Origin: Zygnema cylindricum
Lineage: Eukaryota > Streptophyta > Zygnematophyceae > Zygnematales > Zygnemataceae
Direction of reading: 5' to 3'
Length of the DNA: 14,086 bases
Assembly: GCA_037447655.1 (NCBI GenBank)
Contig: JBBHKE010002719.1
Span: 7,403 to 21,488 of the forward strand
Below are positions 1 to 7,431 of this stretch, piece by piece. Under the pieces are notes generated by a model. It did no database searches and was not told where the DNA came from. It saw nothing but the letters and a program-made list of their open reading frames with translations. Within the stretch, counting starts at the first letter, position 1; each line of letters starts with the position of its first letter. Both the position numbers and the translations under genes were made by a program.

Positions 1-269
1 AAAGAACTCTCTACTCCCTCATGTAGTAGTTTTCTGACAAGAACTGTTAGGTCTTATTTTGCCACATCGACTTTCTGATTTATGCTGACATCTACTATCG
101 CGGGCTTCGTACGATTGTCTATTCTTCTATCCTTTTCCGAAAACCCGACTCGATACTTGACACGGTTAATGTAGTACTTATTTCAAGAATGCTATCGATA
201 TTTCCTTCTTTGTAACATACTCTCTACCCAACCCTCCTTCGGTCTACATAGAGTAGACTTTCATAAACC
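1..269. other. Left edge, no assignable feature
   Basis: By position this should be the variable linker between copia integrase and reverse transcriptase, read on the minus strand. All three minus frames carry stops, and I see no reverse transcriptase motif such as the YVDD region. Nothing else is recognised. Confidence 0.5.
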
Positions 270-525
270 CTCAGTTCACATATCAGAGTTAAGACTAATA
301 GACTCAATATCCCTTGACATCCTAATCATATCCCACTAGATATTCTGGCTTTCACTTTGCATCTTGTTTTCAACTCTTTCAATCAGAATTGAGACTATAC
401 ACTTGACTCCCAAATACTTTCAGATGAGATACATCTGGCTTCCTCCCAACCCATCTCTCATACAATGTTTCTTCCTTTATAGCTATCGTAAGAACTTTAT
501 TCATGATGTAATTGGCACAGTTCAT
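270..525 (-). pseudogene. copia integrase C-terminal region relic
   Basis: After the shift at 524-528 the minus strand reads MNCANYIMNKV, ETLYERWVGRKPDVSHLKVF and later a KPEYLVGYD block. This matches the part of plant copia integrases after the DDE core, whose usual signatures are a YE-W-x-G-x-KP-x-V-x-HLKVFG stretch and an F-VGY-x(4)-KGY-R-x-Y stretch. Several in-frame stops lie in the second half. After about position 280 no copia signature can be followed. Confidence 0.85.
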
Positions 526-529
526 AGCT

Positions 530-926
530 CAGCCCAAAAGCCTTTTCCTATCTTCTTATCTGTTAGCATGCTTCGGGCGCTATCATCTACAGTCGTATTT
601 AGTCTTTCAGCTACACCGTTTTATTCTGGATTGTCAAGAACAGTCTTTTGATGATGTACTCCCTCATCTCTCAAGAAATCCTCAAACTGATTAGATGTAT
701 ACTCTCCCCCATTATCACCTCTAATTCTCTTAATGAGGGTTCCACGTAACTTCTCACTCCATGCTTTATAATCTTTAAAATTTAGTGGTGCTTCAAACTT
801 ATTTTTGAGGAAGTAAACTTTAATATATCTAGACCAGTCATTAGTTGTGGTTGGCAAATATCTTTTCCCTCCTACCGAAGGTACTTTAGCCGGTCCCCAG
901 ATATCAGTGTGTACAAGATCTAGCTC
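530..926 (-). pseudogene. copia integrase catalytic core relic (DD35E spacing kept)
   Basis: The integrase inserts the cDNA copy into chromosomes. From 926 the frame reads ELDLVHTDIWGPAKVPSVGG, then TTTNDWSRYIKVYFLKNKFE, IKRIRGDNGGEYTSNQFEDF and NGVAERLN. The three catalytic residues are present: Asp of HTD (903-905), Asp of RGDNGG (714-716) and Glu of NGVAE (606-608). By codon count the last two are separated by exactly 35 residues, the hallmark DD35E spacing. A TAA at 621-623 breaks the frame just before NGVAE, where copia integrases usually have Gln. A frame shift at about 926-931 separates the core from the zinc finger, and another near 524-528 separates it from the C-terminal part. Confidence 0.93.
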
Positions 927-949
927 CCTTTCCCTCTATACGTGGCAGA

Positions 950-1290
950 TTTGGGAAAAGGCAGCCTGCGAGCCTTTCCTTGTGCACAACCACTATAATC
1001 ATCCATCACTTCACTATCTTCAAAGTGAATCCCTTCCACTACACCCAGTTTTTTCATTTCCCTCAATCTGTCCAAATGCACATGCCCAGCCGCTTATGCC
1101 ATATCATTCTCTCGAGGACACCAACATAATAAGCATTCTTCTTTTCATTGCTCAAGTTAAGCCTAAACATTCGATGGCTACTCTTGTCAGTAGTGAAATA
1201 GACCTCATCATCATACTTTGCTGTAAAAGTTCCCTTCCTAGTGTACGTCTCAAAATCTTTATCATCCAAGACAATGTAGAGATGAGATTC
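950..1290 (-). pseudogene. GAG-pre-integrase / HHCC zinc-finger relic
   Basis: This is the N-terminal zinc-binding domain of the integrase. After SRNLIS (next to the protease end) the frame shifts near 1270-1278. The next frame includes KSSHRMFRLNL and ERMIWHKRLG. It shifts again at 1084-1087 and continues as GHVHLDRLREMKKLGVVEG, then DDYSGCAQGK. The zinc ligands are the His of WHKRLG, the His of GHVH and a C-x2-C pair, but the first Cys of that pair is Tyr (Y-x2-C). Both the shift and the lost Cys would abolish function. The block fits the GAG-pre-integrase domain that precedes rve in plant copia elements. Confidence 0.88.
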
Positions 1291-1295
1291 CTGCT

Positions 1296-1523
1296 TTACT
1301 GAGGTATATAGAGGACATCTGAGAACGTAACTATGGACATCTGGCCCTCCACTAGTACCTTTAGATCTATCGAACCCACTAGAAATTGAATTACTACTCT
1401 CCTATCCCCATACTCTATCTCTACAGTGGGAATCTTTTTCAACTTAGTAAATAATTGCTTTTCACGGCATATATACATTGACGCTCCCGAGTTAATAATC
1501 CAACCTTCCTCCAAAGCTTCTCA
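1296..1523 (-). pseudogene. copia aspartic protease relic, catalytic Asp replaced
   Basis: The retropepsin cleaves the Gag-Pol polyprotein. The catalytic block of plant copia proteases reads W-I-[LI]-D-S-G-A-[ST]. Here it reads WIINSGAS, so the catalytic Asp codon has become AAC (Asn) at 1491-1493. Downstream hydrophobic strands end in DVLYIPQ, the usual copia protease end, followed by a TAA at 1296-1298. The frame runs on without a shift from the zinc knuckle through an acidic linker, but with stops at 1644-1646 and 1521-1523. Loss of the only catalytic Asp of a retropepsin monomer would inactivate the enzyme even if the frame were open. Confidence 0.88.
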
Positions 1524-1724
1524 GACAGCACCGATCGCACCTTTTTGCCTCTTTGGGATCTCTTTCTCCTCCACTTTTTCGTTGAAAAGAAGCTCCTCAT
1601 CCTCTTCGTCCGTGGTCTCCTTCTCTCCGAACTTCCCTTTCACCTATGTGGTCACAAGTGCCTTTTTGTTTCCAAAAGGTCTACCATGTTTGATCTCCTT
1701 GAGCCTCATCTCTGTCAGCTTGGT

Positions 1725-2630
1725 GTACTCTGCCACGTAGTGACCTGGTTACATGCAAAAATGGCAAAGCCCCTTTCGAGGCCGAGATCCGGATCCATCC
1801 GGTTAAACTCCTCTCCCTCCTCTACCAAAACTCCAATAAGGTTTCTTATTCTCTTGATCTCTCCAATTAGTTCTGGTGGCAACCATTCTTTCCTCCGCTC
1901 TGATGCTCAATGGTGTTCTCTCTAACCAACATCATTCCAACCACTGTGTTCCAAATCCACTAGCTGCCTAGCAAATCCTAAACTTTGTTAACAATATTGT
2001 CATACTCCCCTGGGAGCTTCATCAACAAGGTATTCACCTTCTCCTTTTCAGATTCCACCTTTCCAGCACTCTCCAATTCCACAAACAAACAAGCCAAATC
2101 ATTTAAAAAATCAAGCATTTTCTCTCCTTTATAAACAAATGCTTTAATTTTCTGATTTGCAACTTTCTGTTCCTGAATTGTGCCACTTCTATAAATGTTT
2201 TCAAGTGCCTCCCACAGGTCGGTTGCTCTTTCTACAATTAGATGAGGTGTGGCCACTTTCCTAGAAAAGCAATGGAAAATGTAGTGATATGTGATAGAGT
2301 TGTTGAAGTCCTAGACATTAAGGTGATTCTCCTTAGTTTTAGGCATCACTTCCACCGGTACCAGCTTTGGTGCGATCCTGAAGTCACTGGTGTCAGTTTC
2401 TCCTTTTCCTTTCTTGTATCGATGTCATCCTCCTTTTCTGCTTGCCCGTATCCTGCTGAGACTCGCAGTCCTTCGAATATCAGTGGAGCTCCCAATGGTG
2501 TGGATTGCCGCCCCACACGGCCACTCAGAATACCCCATAATCTCTTTCCAATAAGTGCTCCCCTCATCATCTTAATCTAGTAGATTAACCCTGTTCCATC
2601 AAAGATGGGCACCCTAGAAGGTGGGCCCAT
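1725..2630 (-). pseudogene. gag: copia gag relic with zinc knuckle
   Basis: Gag forms the particle shell and binds the element RNA. The first plausible Met is at 2630, followed by a PIFDGTG stretch, an in-frame TAG and then LIGKRLWGILSG, which is the usual start of plant copia gag (DUF4219-like). A UBN2-like block at 2256-1978 holds LWEALENIY, then QKIKAFVYKGEKMLDFLNDL and LMKLPGEYDNIV. After further breaks comes a basic Arg/Gly stretch (1870-1770) and a CCHC knuckle at 1766-1725, with the pattern C-x2-C-x4-H-x4-Y: the last Cys is Tyr and a stop codon lies inside the knuckle at 1749-1751. Another stop lies at 1803-1805. This is a clear pseudogene. The exact start is an inference from similarity. 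Confidence 0.88.
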
Positions 2631-2757
2631 AACCTGTAACTTCGGGACCTCTATTGGCACACAGAATATGTAGCTTGCTTGAATCCTCTAGGATAATTTT
2701 AAATGCCTCCTTTCCGCTTAGAACAACTGCCACCCTGGCAAACAATGACTTAGACTG

Positions 2758-2775
2758 CCTTCACCCCAATGAAGG
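2758..2775. other. Short perfect hairpin CCTTCA/TGAAGG
   Basis: CCTTCA at 2758-2763 and TGAAGG at 2770-2775 form a 6-bp stem with a 6-nt loop inside repeat copy 1. Copy 2 has lost the right arm, so the hairpin is not conserved between copies. Significance is unknown. Confidence 0.35.
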
Positions 2776-2858
2776 CTAGACTCCCTTGAGCGTAATGCAA
2801 AAAAAAATTCTAAAAATGCCCAACCATGCGATTAATAATCAAAAGGCAAAAGTGTCAG

Positions 2859-2867
2859 TTTTTATAC
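2859..2867 (-). promoter_or_regulatory. TATA box candidate driving toward gag (copy 1)
   Basis: The minus strand reads GTATAAAAA here, about 230 nt upstream of the presumed gag start at 2630 and pointing toward it. The matching site in repeat copy 2 (about 3126-3134) has drifted to GTATAGAAA. Position relative to gag suits an LTR promoter; a chance TATA in AT-rich DNA is the alternative. Confidence 0.4.
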
Positions 2868-3349
2868 AAGCTCTCTAGGAGAGAGGAGGCTACCTACCCA
2901 AAATCTCTAAGTCCTAAAAACCCCTCTCTAAACCCCCTAGTAAAAAGGGACGGAACCAATCAAATGGTTGTACATTACAGGTAGGTACTATGGCTGACAA
3001 TGACTCGAACTTCCTTCACCCCAATATAGGCTAGACTCCTCTGAGCGTAATACAAAAAATATTGCTAAAAAATTGCTAAAAATGCCCTACCAGGCGATTT
3101 AGTATCAAAAGGCAAAGATGTTAGTTTCTATACAAACTCTTTGGGAGAGAGGCGGCTCCTACCCAAATCTCTTAGTCCCAAAACCTTTTCTAAACCCATA
3201 GTATTGAGGGACGGAATCAATCAAATGGCTGTACATTACAGGCAGGTACTATTGCCGATGTATTTCTTGTACGGCCACTATACAACATGGCCGTCACCTC
3301 TAGACTTGCCTCCGGATTTCTCGCAAATTCTGTTATCTACTGATAGGGT

Positions 3350-3375
3350 GCCACGTGGCTTTCGATGACGTGACG
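3350..3375. promoter_or_regulatory. G-box palindrome plus overlapping TGACG pair
   Basis: GCCACGTGGC at 3350-3359 is a perfect 10-bp palindrome with the plant G-box CACGTG core. TGACGTGACG at 3366-3375 holds two TGACG motifs (as-1-like) seven bases further on. Both are classic plant bZIP/bHLH binding words. They lie outward of the putative LTR promoter repeats, so they could be U3 enhancer elements of the copia relic. The words are seen; binding and function are inferred. Confidence 0.45.
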
Positions 3376-3393
3376 ACCACAAACAGTCAAGGC

Positions 3394-3413
3394 GGCCATT
3401 CCGTAATGGCGGC
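3394..3413. other. GCCATT/AATGGC hairpin
   Basis: GCCATT at 3395-3400 and AATGGC at 3405-3410 pair around a CCGT loop, within a wider GGCGGCCATT...AATGGCGGC context. It is a short GC-rich island in AT-rich DNA, and no function is assigned. The rest of 3376-3630 holds no recognisable gene. Confidence 0.35.
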
Positions 3414-3632
3414 TTGGATGGGAGCCGTCCGAAGTTAACCGGATTTTATTTCGCGCCGTTGAAATTAAGTGTTTGCACTACTGAATTTCGTGCTATCCGT
3501 GGGCCTGCAAAATACTTAGTTGTTTCTATGTTACAATCTCATAATTTGGTCAATCGACTTAGTCCACTAGTATCTGTTTATATGTTTATCAAACCCTATA
3601 TATCCAAGCACAGGTACTAGACTATAGGATAA

Positions 3633-3695
3633 GACGGCCGGCTAGTCCGGCAGTTTGTAGGGACCAGGATCAAATCCTTGGTCCGTCATCTTTTT
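3633..3695 (+). other. Possible structured or tRNA-like (SINE-like) element
   Basis: GAC (3633-3635) can pair with GTC (3685-3687). Inside are a perfect hairpin GCCGG-CTAGT-CCGGC (3637-3651) and a second hairpin with arms 3661-3670 and 3674-3684 (one bulge, CAA loop) that abuts the closing GTC. The second hairpin contains GGATCAAATCC (3667-3677), close to the RNA polymerase III box B consensus GGTTCGANTCC. About 30 nt upstream, CGGCTAGTCCGG is a poor box A match. A T-run (3691-3695) follows, as in Pol III terminators. No full tRNA cloverleaf can be drawn. It could be the decayed head of a tRNA-derived SINE, or a chance GC-rich patch. Confidence 0.3.
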
Positions 3696-3779
3696 GCAAG
3701 GGCTGATCCCCCTATCATCTTTTGTTTGCTCAGGCAGCCATGGCTCTATCTCTTTCTCACCAGTCTTCAGTGACTATGA

Positions 3780-3855
3780 CAAGTATGGGGACTATGGGGA
3801 CTGCAGAGAGGGAAAGGCAAGTATGGGGACTATGGGGACTGCAGAGAGGGAAAGG
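3780..3855. repeat. Perfect 38-bp tandem duplication
   Basis: Two identical 38-bp copies (3780-3817 and 3818-3855) start with CAAGTATGGGGACTATGGGG and end with GAGAGGGAAAGG. Each copy contains an internal TATGGGGAC doublet, so repeat-in-repeat growth is likely. Identity of the copies means the duplication is recent. It lies in a short open frame (3694-3876) that has no recognised product and is not called a gene. Confidence 0.95.
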
Positions 3856-3879
3856 CAGAGCCTTACTGCCAAATAAGAC

Positions 3880-4497
3880 CTTTTAGTTTTCTACATTCTG
3901 ATCTAGAAAATACAACAAAACCTCAGATTTCAACAGTATAGTATGCTTCAAAAACGCGATTAAAACACATATTTTCTTGCAAATATGATGACAATTTTTA
4001 TTTTTTAATAGATTAGACCTTGACCGCATAACAATGTTTATAAACATATTTTCTATCCCTTCAAGTTTTAGTTCTAGATATAAAATGTAATATTTTAAAT
4101 ATTTACGTGTTGATACTTGTAGTGCAAGAATTAAGATTTTCAGGTAGGAGACATACTTCAATAATTTCCACAAATTGTCAAATAGATCGGCTACAAACTA
4201 TATGCATATCAACTAAATGATATCATTCGTTGATTACTTCTCCTAGCAAATAAGCTTTTCATGTGTAGCAGGTATGCATTTAAAAAAAAATCCCTAAGTT
4301 CAAATTCTTGTTTAATCAACATGTTTATTTGAAACTTAACCCAGATGATATAAAAGTTTTATTATGCCTATCTTTCTTATGATTTATTGTTTATAAATCA
4401 AGGTTCATGCCTTCATATGCTTTTTTTTTCAGGTGTTGTCATGGATTTTTAAGGCTTAACAATTATTTTTATTTTACAAATGTGGTCATATTTACAG
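3880..4497. other. AT-rich stretch without a recognised gene
   Basis: This stretch is AT-rich with several pyrimidine tracts, including CTTTTTTTTTTCAG-like text near 4420-4432 that resembles a splice acceptor. If the broken exon at 4498 once belonged to a full gene, its upstream LRR exons should lie here or further left. I found no LRR-coding text on the plus strand and conclude they are absent or unrecognisable. Confidence 0.5.
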
Positions 4498-4781
4498 TGA
4501 AATTTCAAACAACTACTTCACTGGGCCGATTAACAAAGGCAACGGACACCCAAACTGTGAAGATTTGGCTACCAATTGCTTGTTTAGCTCCAACCTTCCA
4601 TCTGGGTGCGTATCCGATAGTCAACGAAGTAAAAGGGATTGTGAAGCGTTTTGCAATGCGACCCAAGTGGGAGGGCCTTGTGGGGGAAACGGTATTTGAT
4701 CCAATGACGCAAACGGAGTTTCAAGTGTATGCGCATGCAATAACGGTTACAACAATCAAGCGAACAAGTTCCTTTGCGAAT
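4498..4781 (+). pseudogene. Broken exon of an LRR protein with Cys-rich EGF-like module
   Basis: After a good acceptor (ATATTTACAG, ending at 4497) the frame starting GAA at 4499 reads EISNNYFTGPI, an LRR segment, then a Cys-rich run with NC-x5-NC, GC, DC, FC and GGPCGGNGI-stop-SN, then VSSVCACNNGY and FLCE. The C-x-x-N-G-x-[C] ... C-x-C-x-x-G-Y pattern is that of an EGF-like module. A TGA at 4697-4699 stands where the EGF Cys is expected, so the exon appears disabled by one substitution. A donor-like GTATGT starts at 4782; without splicing the frame ends at TAG 4808-4810. The first base completes a split codon (phase 2), as in the LRR gene at 9066. No upstream LRR exons or downstream kinase are seen. 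The extracellular role and partner are unknown. A longer plus-strand frame over the same bases (4407-4823) looks like a shadow. Confidence 0.75.
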
Positions 4782-4810
4782 GTATGTCTTCCTTTGGCAA
4801 GATGCACTAG

Positions 4811-7430
4811 AAATGTCTCCTAGATGGAAATAACAACAGATTAACGGTTTTCTTATTTATTTCTCATGCTCATTTCTTACAAATAAGATATTTACGTCAT
4901 TGCCTTTCTGCGTGACACTAATTCTTGGTCAATGAAGTATTTAAGAATTAAAAAATGCAACAGGGGAGTGACGAGTTTTTTTCTAATGAATGAGACATCT
5001 TTATTTTTCTAAACTACAAAATATACTTATAAGGACAAACGACATGCCCTTTAATTTACAACACATTCACGACAATGTTTTAACATGCGTGGAAAGTTTG
5101 GAACCTCTCTTCATTGTGGAAGCAATCGCAGTGATGTGGGAATTTGTTGGTGCAAAAAATCTTTACTTACTTCCAATTCTTTGTAGACAGAAAAACAAAT
5201 GACGTTTTTAAAAAAGATTTTAAGATCTTTTTTCAGAAAATAATATGGTAATTTTCTGATGGAAAATCTTAATATGTTTTTTTTTATATTTTCAAAAGAC
5301 TAAATACTAGCCTTAAACAAAAAAAAATGCCAAAACGCTACGGCTGCCATTAAATTTGTAAAAATTTCAAAATATTTGGATGTAATGGCACATATTCCCA
5401 ACCGCGAATGGTTTACTATGAAGTAAACTTTCACATGCTAATTTTATAGACGAGAAAAGATGAAGGTTTGTGTTTGAAAGAAATTGACATGTCCAGTTCT
5501 AGTTCTAACCCGACTTTTGAATAATGTCAAGAAAGGAGAAAAAAATACACTTATTGTAATCAATTTGTATTGCTAAATATGATTTGGCAAATCGGTAATT
5601 GCAATGTTGTTGCTAAATGGATTTGACCTCACCGTTGTTGAAATTATTAGGCCAGGAAAATATTAAACAACTAATGTGGCGATGAAGGTTTAAAATTTGA
5701 CGCTATCATTGCATCGAAAACATTTGGGAAATAGTCAAGTTACTAGGAAATAATTCAAAATATTCAATTGAGTGCCAAACATTTGGGATTTTTGGTGATG
5801 ACCACTTTTTTTCTTGGAGTTAATAGTCAATTGCCTGACAGTTGCAACAAATTTATTGCGTTTTTGACCCGTTATCGAAATGTTCTTCGTATAAGTTTTT
5901 TTTTACCCTTTATTGAAAAATTGTTTCCCGTCTCAGTCTGTATTCAAATGTATCATTTTTTCAAAGCCTCTTGCATTATGGTCGCGTATTTTCTTTTGGA
6001 TTATTTTGTATTTTTCACTGCAGAATTTGATAAACATGCAAAACTTGTATATTTTTAATTTTTATAAGAAGACAACCGATCGTTTTTATAACCTGATTTA
6101 GTGAGAAACATTGAGAAGGTTTGTAAAACCAAGGACAAAACAGTTACTTGTTTACCGCAACTCTTGGAGATTATTACAGAAATCCATAACTAATGAGCAT
6201 ATAAAATAGACCGTCACAAGCTAATGTCAACCTGAATTTTGCGGAATCTTTTTTTTTATCTAAATCTGTGCATATTCATAGAAAGGAAAAGAAATTGAAG
6301 TGTTACTTAAAACGAATAATACAAAACTCCAAGAAACCCCAACCAAGAGCAAAATCTGCAAACTTTTCTCGGAAATGTTTCTTCTATATACTAAGGACTT
6401 TCAAATGTGGTACTTGATAAATGGTTTACAAATGGATACTCAATTTTGCGTTAAAAACAGATATTTTTTGAATTTGTATACAGTCACGGCTCGTGCACAT
6501 CGTCATGGTAGGTGATGTTGACATTTGTACCCCTGGAGATGTAAACGAAACGCTAAAATAGGATTTTTTGTCACGTCTGGTAAACAAGACCAAGACGATT
6601 GGGGAATTTCTTGGACGGATCCTCATTGTACATGATAATACCTTTCCGTTGAGTTCATTTTAGGGTTTGAAAAGTTCTAAGACCGGGTCGCATCTTGTCG
6701 GCAACGCTGATAGCCGCACAACATTAGTTTTTTAAGCAAGATTTTTTTTTCTTGTTTCCAAATTTGTATTCATTGGAAATTTTAGGGAAATGAAAACTCG
6801 GTTAAAATTGGACAGGGAGATGGGGGATGATTTTTTTATTTTAATTTTTGTATATACATAAATATAAGCTACTTTTATTTGGCATTTGAGTCTAGTTAAT
6901 GCTCTTGCTTGCGATTTAAGGAGATTTGGAAACATTTTTCTCTGTTCTTTTCAAGTTTTCTCTTGTTCAAACAGTTTAAATACCGGTCATTTTTTTCTAT
7001 TTGAACCTCATTGCAACAATCTGCATATAATATGGTTATTCATAAAAGGAAAGTTGTTGAAAGAGGCTAATTAGGCCATTTCTTTTGTGCGTTTTAAATG
7101 CATGAAAATGAAAAAGTAGATTCATCTTTAGGCTTCAATTTGGAGGGTCGTATGCTGGCGGATTTGAGTTTTTCTGGTTCTTTCGTTCATTTGGTAATGG
7201 ATTCCACTCTATATTACAAACACACATACCGAAAACCATGAATAGTGACTTTATCTTGTGGAAGGTCTCCATGGTTAGTTTTTTGGTAAGCAATCATTTC
7301 CTGCCTCCATAATCTATATTGGAACCTTCAATGGATTCGTCTACTTGAAATATCATTGTTGGTTTTGTGACAAGAAATAATTTGATGACAATGGGGCTTG
7401 TTTTCGCAATGTTTTGTAGTGTTGAAACAA
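4811..7430. other. Long AT-rich intergenic stretch without recognised genes
   Basis: Short open frames exist on both strands (for example 4990-5202, 5768-6058, 6300-6515 plus; 6426-6626, 6732-6935 minus), but none shows a known motif, a convincing splice pattern or sustained coding character. I searched for LRR, EGF and kinase motifs (HRDxKxxN, DFG) that would continue the broken exon at 4498 and found none. Content is mostly A/T runs and small inverted repeats. Confidence 0.55.
5210..5270. repeat. Nested inverted repeats
   Basis: AAAAAAGAT (5210-5218) pairs with ATCTTTTTT (5225-5233). Immediately after, CAGAAAAT (5234-5241) pairs with ATTTTCTG (5251-5258). AAGATTTT (5214-5221) can alternatively pair with AAAATCTT (5263-5270) and enclose the others. 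This may be a small MITE remnant, or chance in AT-rich DNA. Confidence 0.4.
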
Positions 7431-7431
7431 T

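Larger units (their letters stand above)
270..2630 (-). mobile_element. Degenerate Ty1/copia-type LTR retrotransposon, gag to integrase
   Basis: Reading the minus strand from 2630 leftwards gives, in order, a copia gag, a CCHC zinc knuckle, an aspartic protease, an HHCC zinc finger and a DDE integrase. Protease-integrase before reverse transcriptase is the Ty1/copia order, unlike Ty3/gypsy. No reverse transcriptase or RNase H is recognisable before the left edge. The coding frame is broken by at least four shifts (about 1270-1278, 1084-1087, 926-931 and 524-528) and by many in-frame stops. The element therefore cannot make its proteins and is an old, non-autonomous relic. Identity as copia is secure; the lineage within copia is not assigned. 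Plus-strand open frames across this region have no recognisable content and are treated as chance. Confidence 0.93.
2741..3258. repeat. Tandem duplication of a ~255-bp unit next to the copia gag
   Basis: Copy 1 is about 2741-2996 and copy 2 about 2997-3258. Matching points are 255 bp apart at the start (ACAATGACT) and 261 bp apart at the end (TACATTACAGG). Shared blocks include CTTCACCCCAAT, GGCTAGACTC, GAGCGTAAT, AAAAATGCCC, GTATCAAAAGGCAAA-like text, GGGACGGAA and CAATCAAATGG. The copies differ by many substitutions and small indels, so the duplication is old. Its place just upstream of gag on the minus strand fits the U3/R/leader end of an LTR element, where promoter repeats are common. 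LTR ends (TG...CA), a target-site duplication and a primer-binding site could not be identified, so LTR status is inferred. Confidence 0.85.

Noticed and set aside
847-1925. Plus-strand ORFs at 847-1302, 1426-1740 and 1545-1925
   Set aside because: They lie opposite clear copia coding text on the minus strand and have no recognised motif.
3633-3695. Functional tRNA gene
   Set aside because: There is no anticodon arm, no 7-bp acceptor stem and only a weak box A, so a cloverleaf cannot be drawn.
4697-4699. UGA at a Cys position as selenocysteine recoding
   Set aside because: Land plants are known to lack the selenocysteine insertion machinery, and EGF modules use disulphide Cys. A null mutation is simpler.
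4407-4823. 138-codon plus-strand ORF as a protein gene
   Set aside because: The LRR/EGF pattern lies in a different frame over the same bases, and this frame has no recognisable motif, so it is a shadow.
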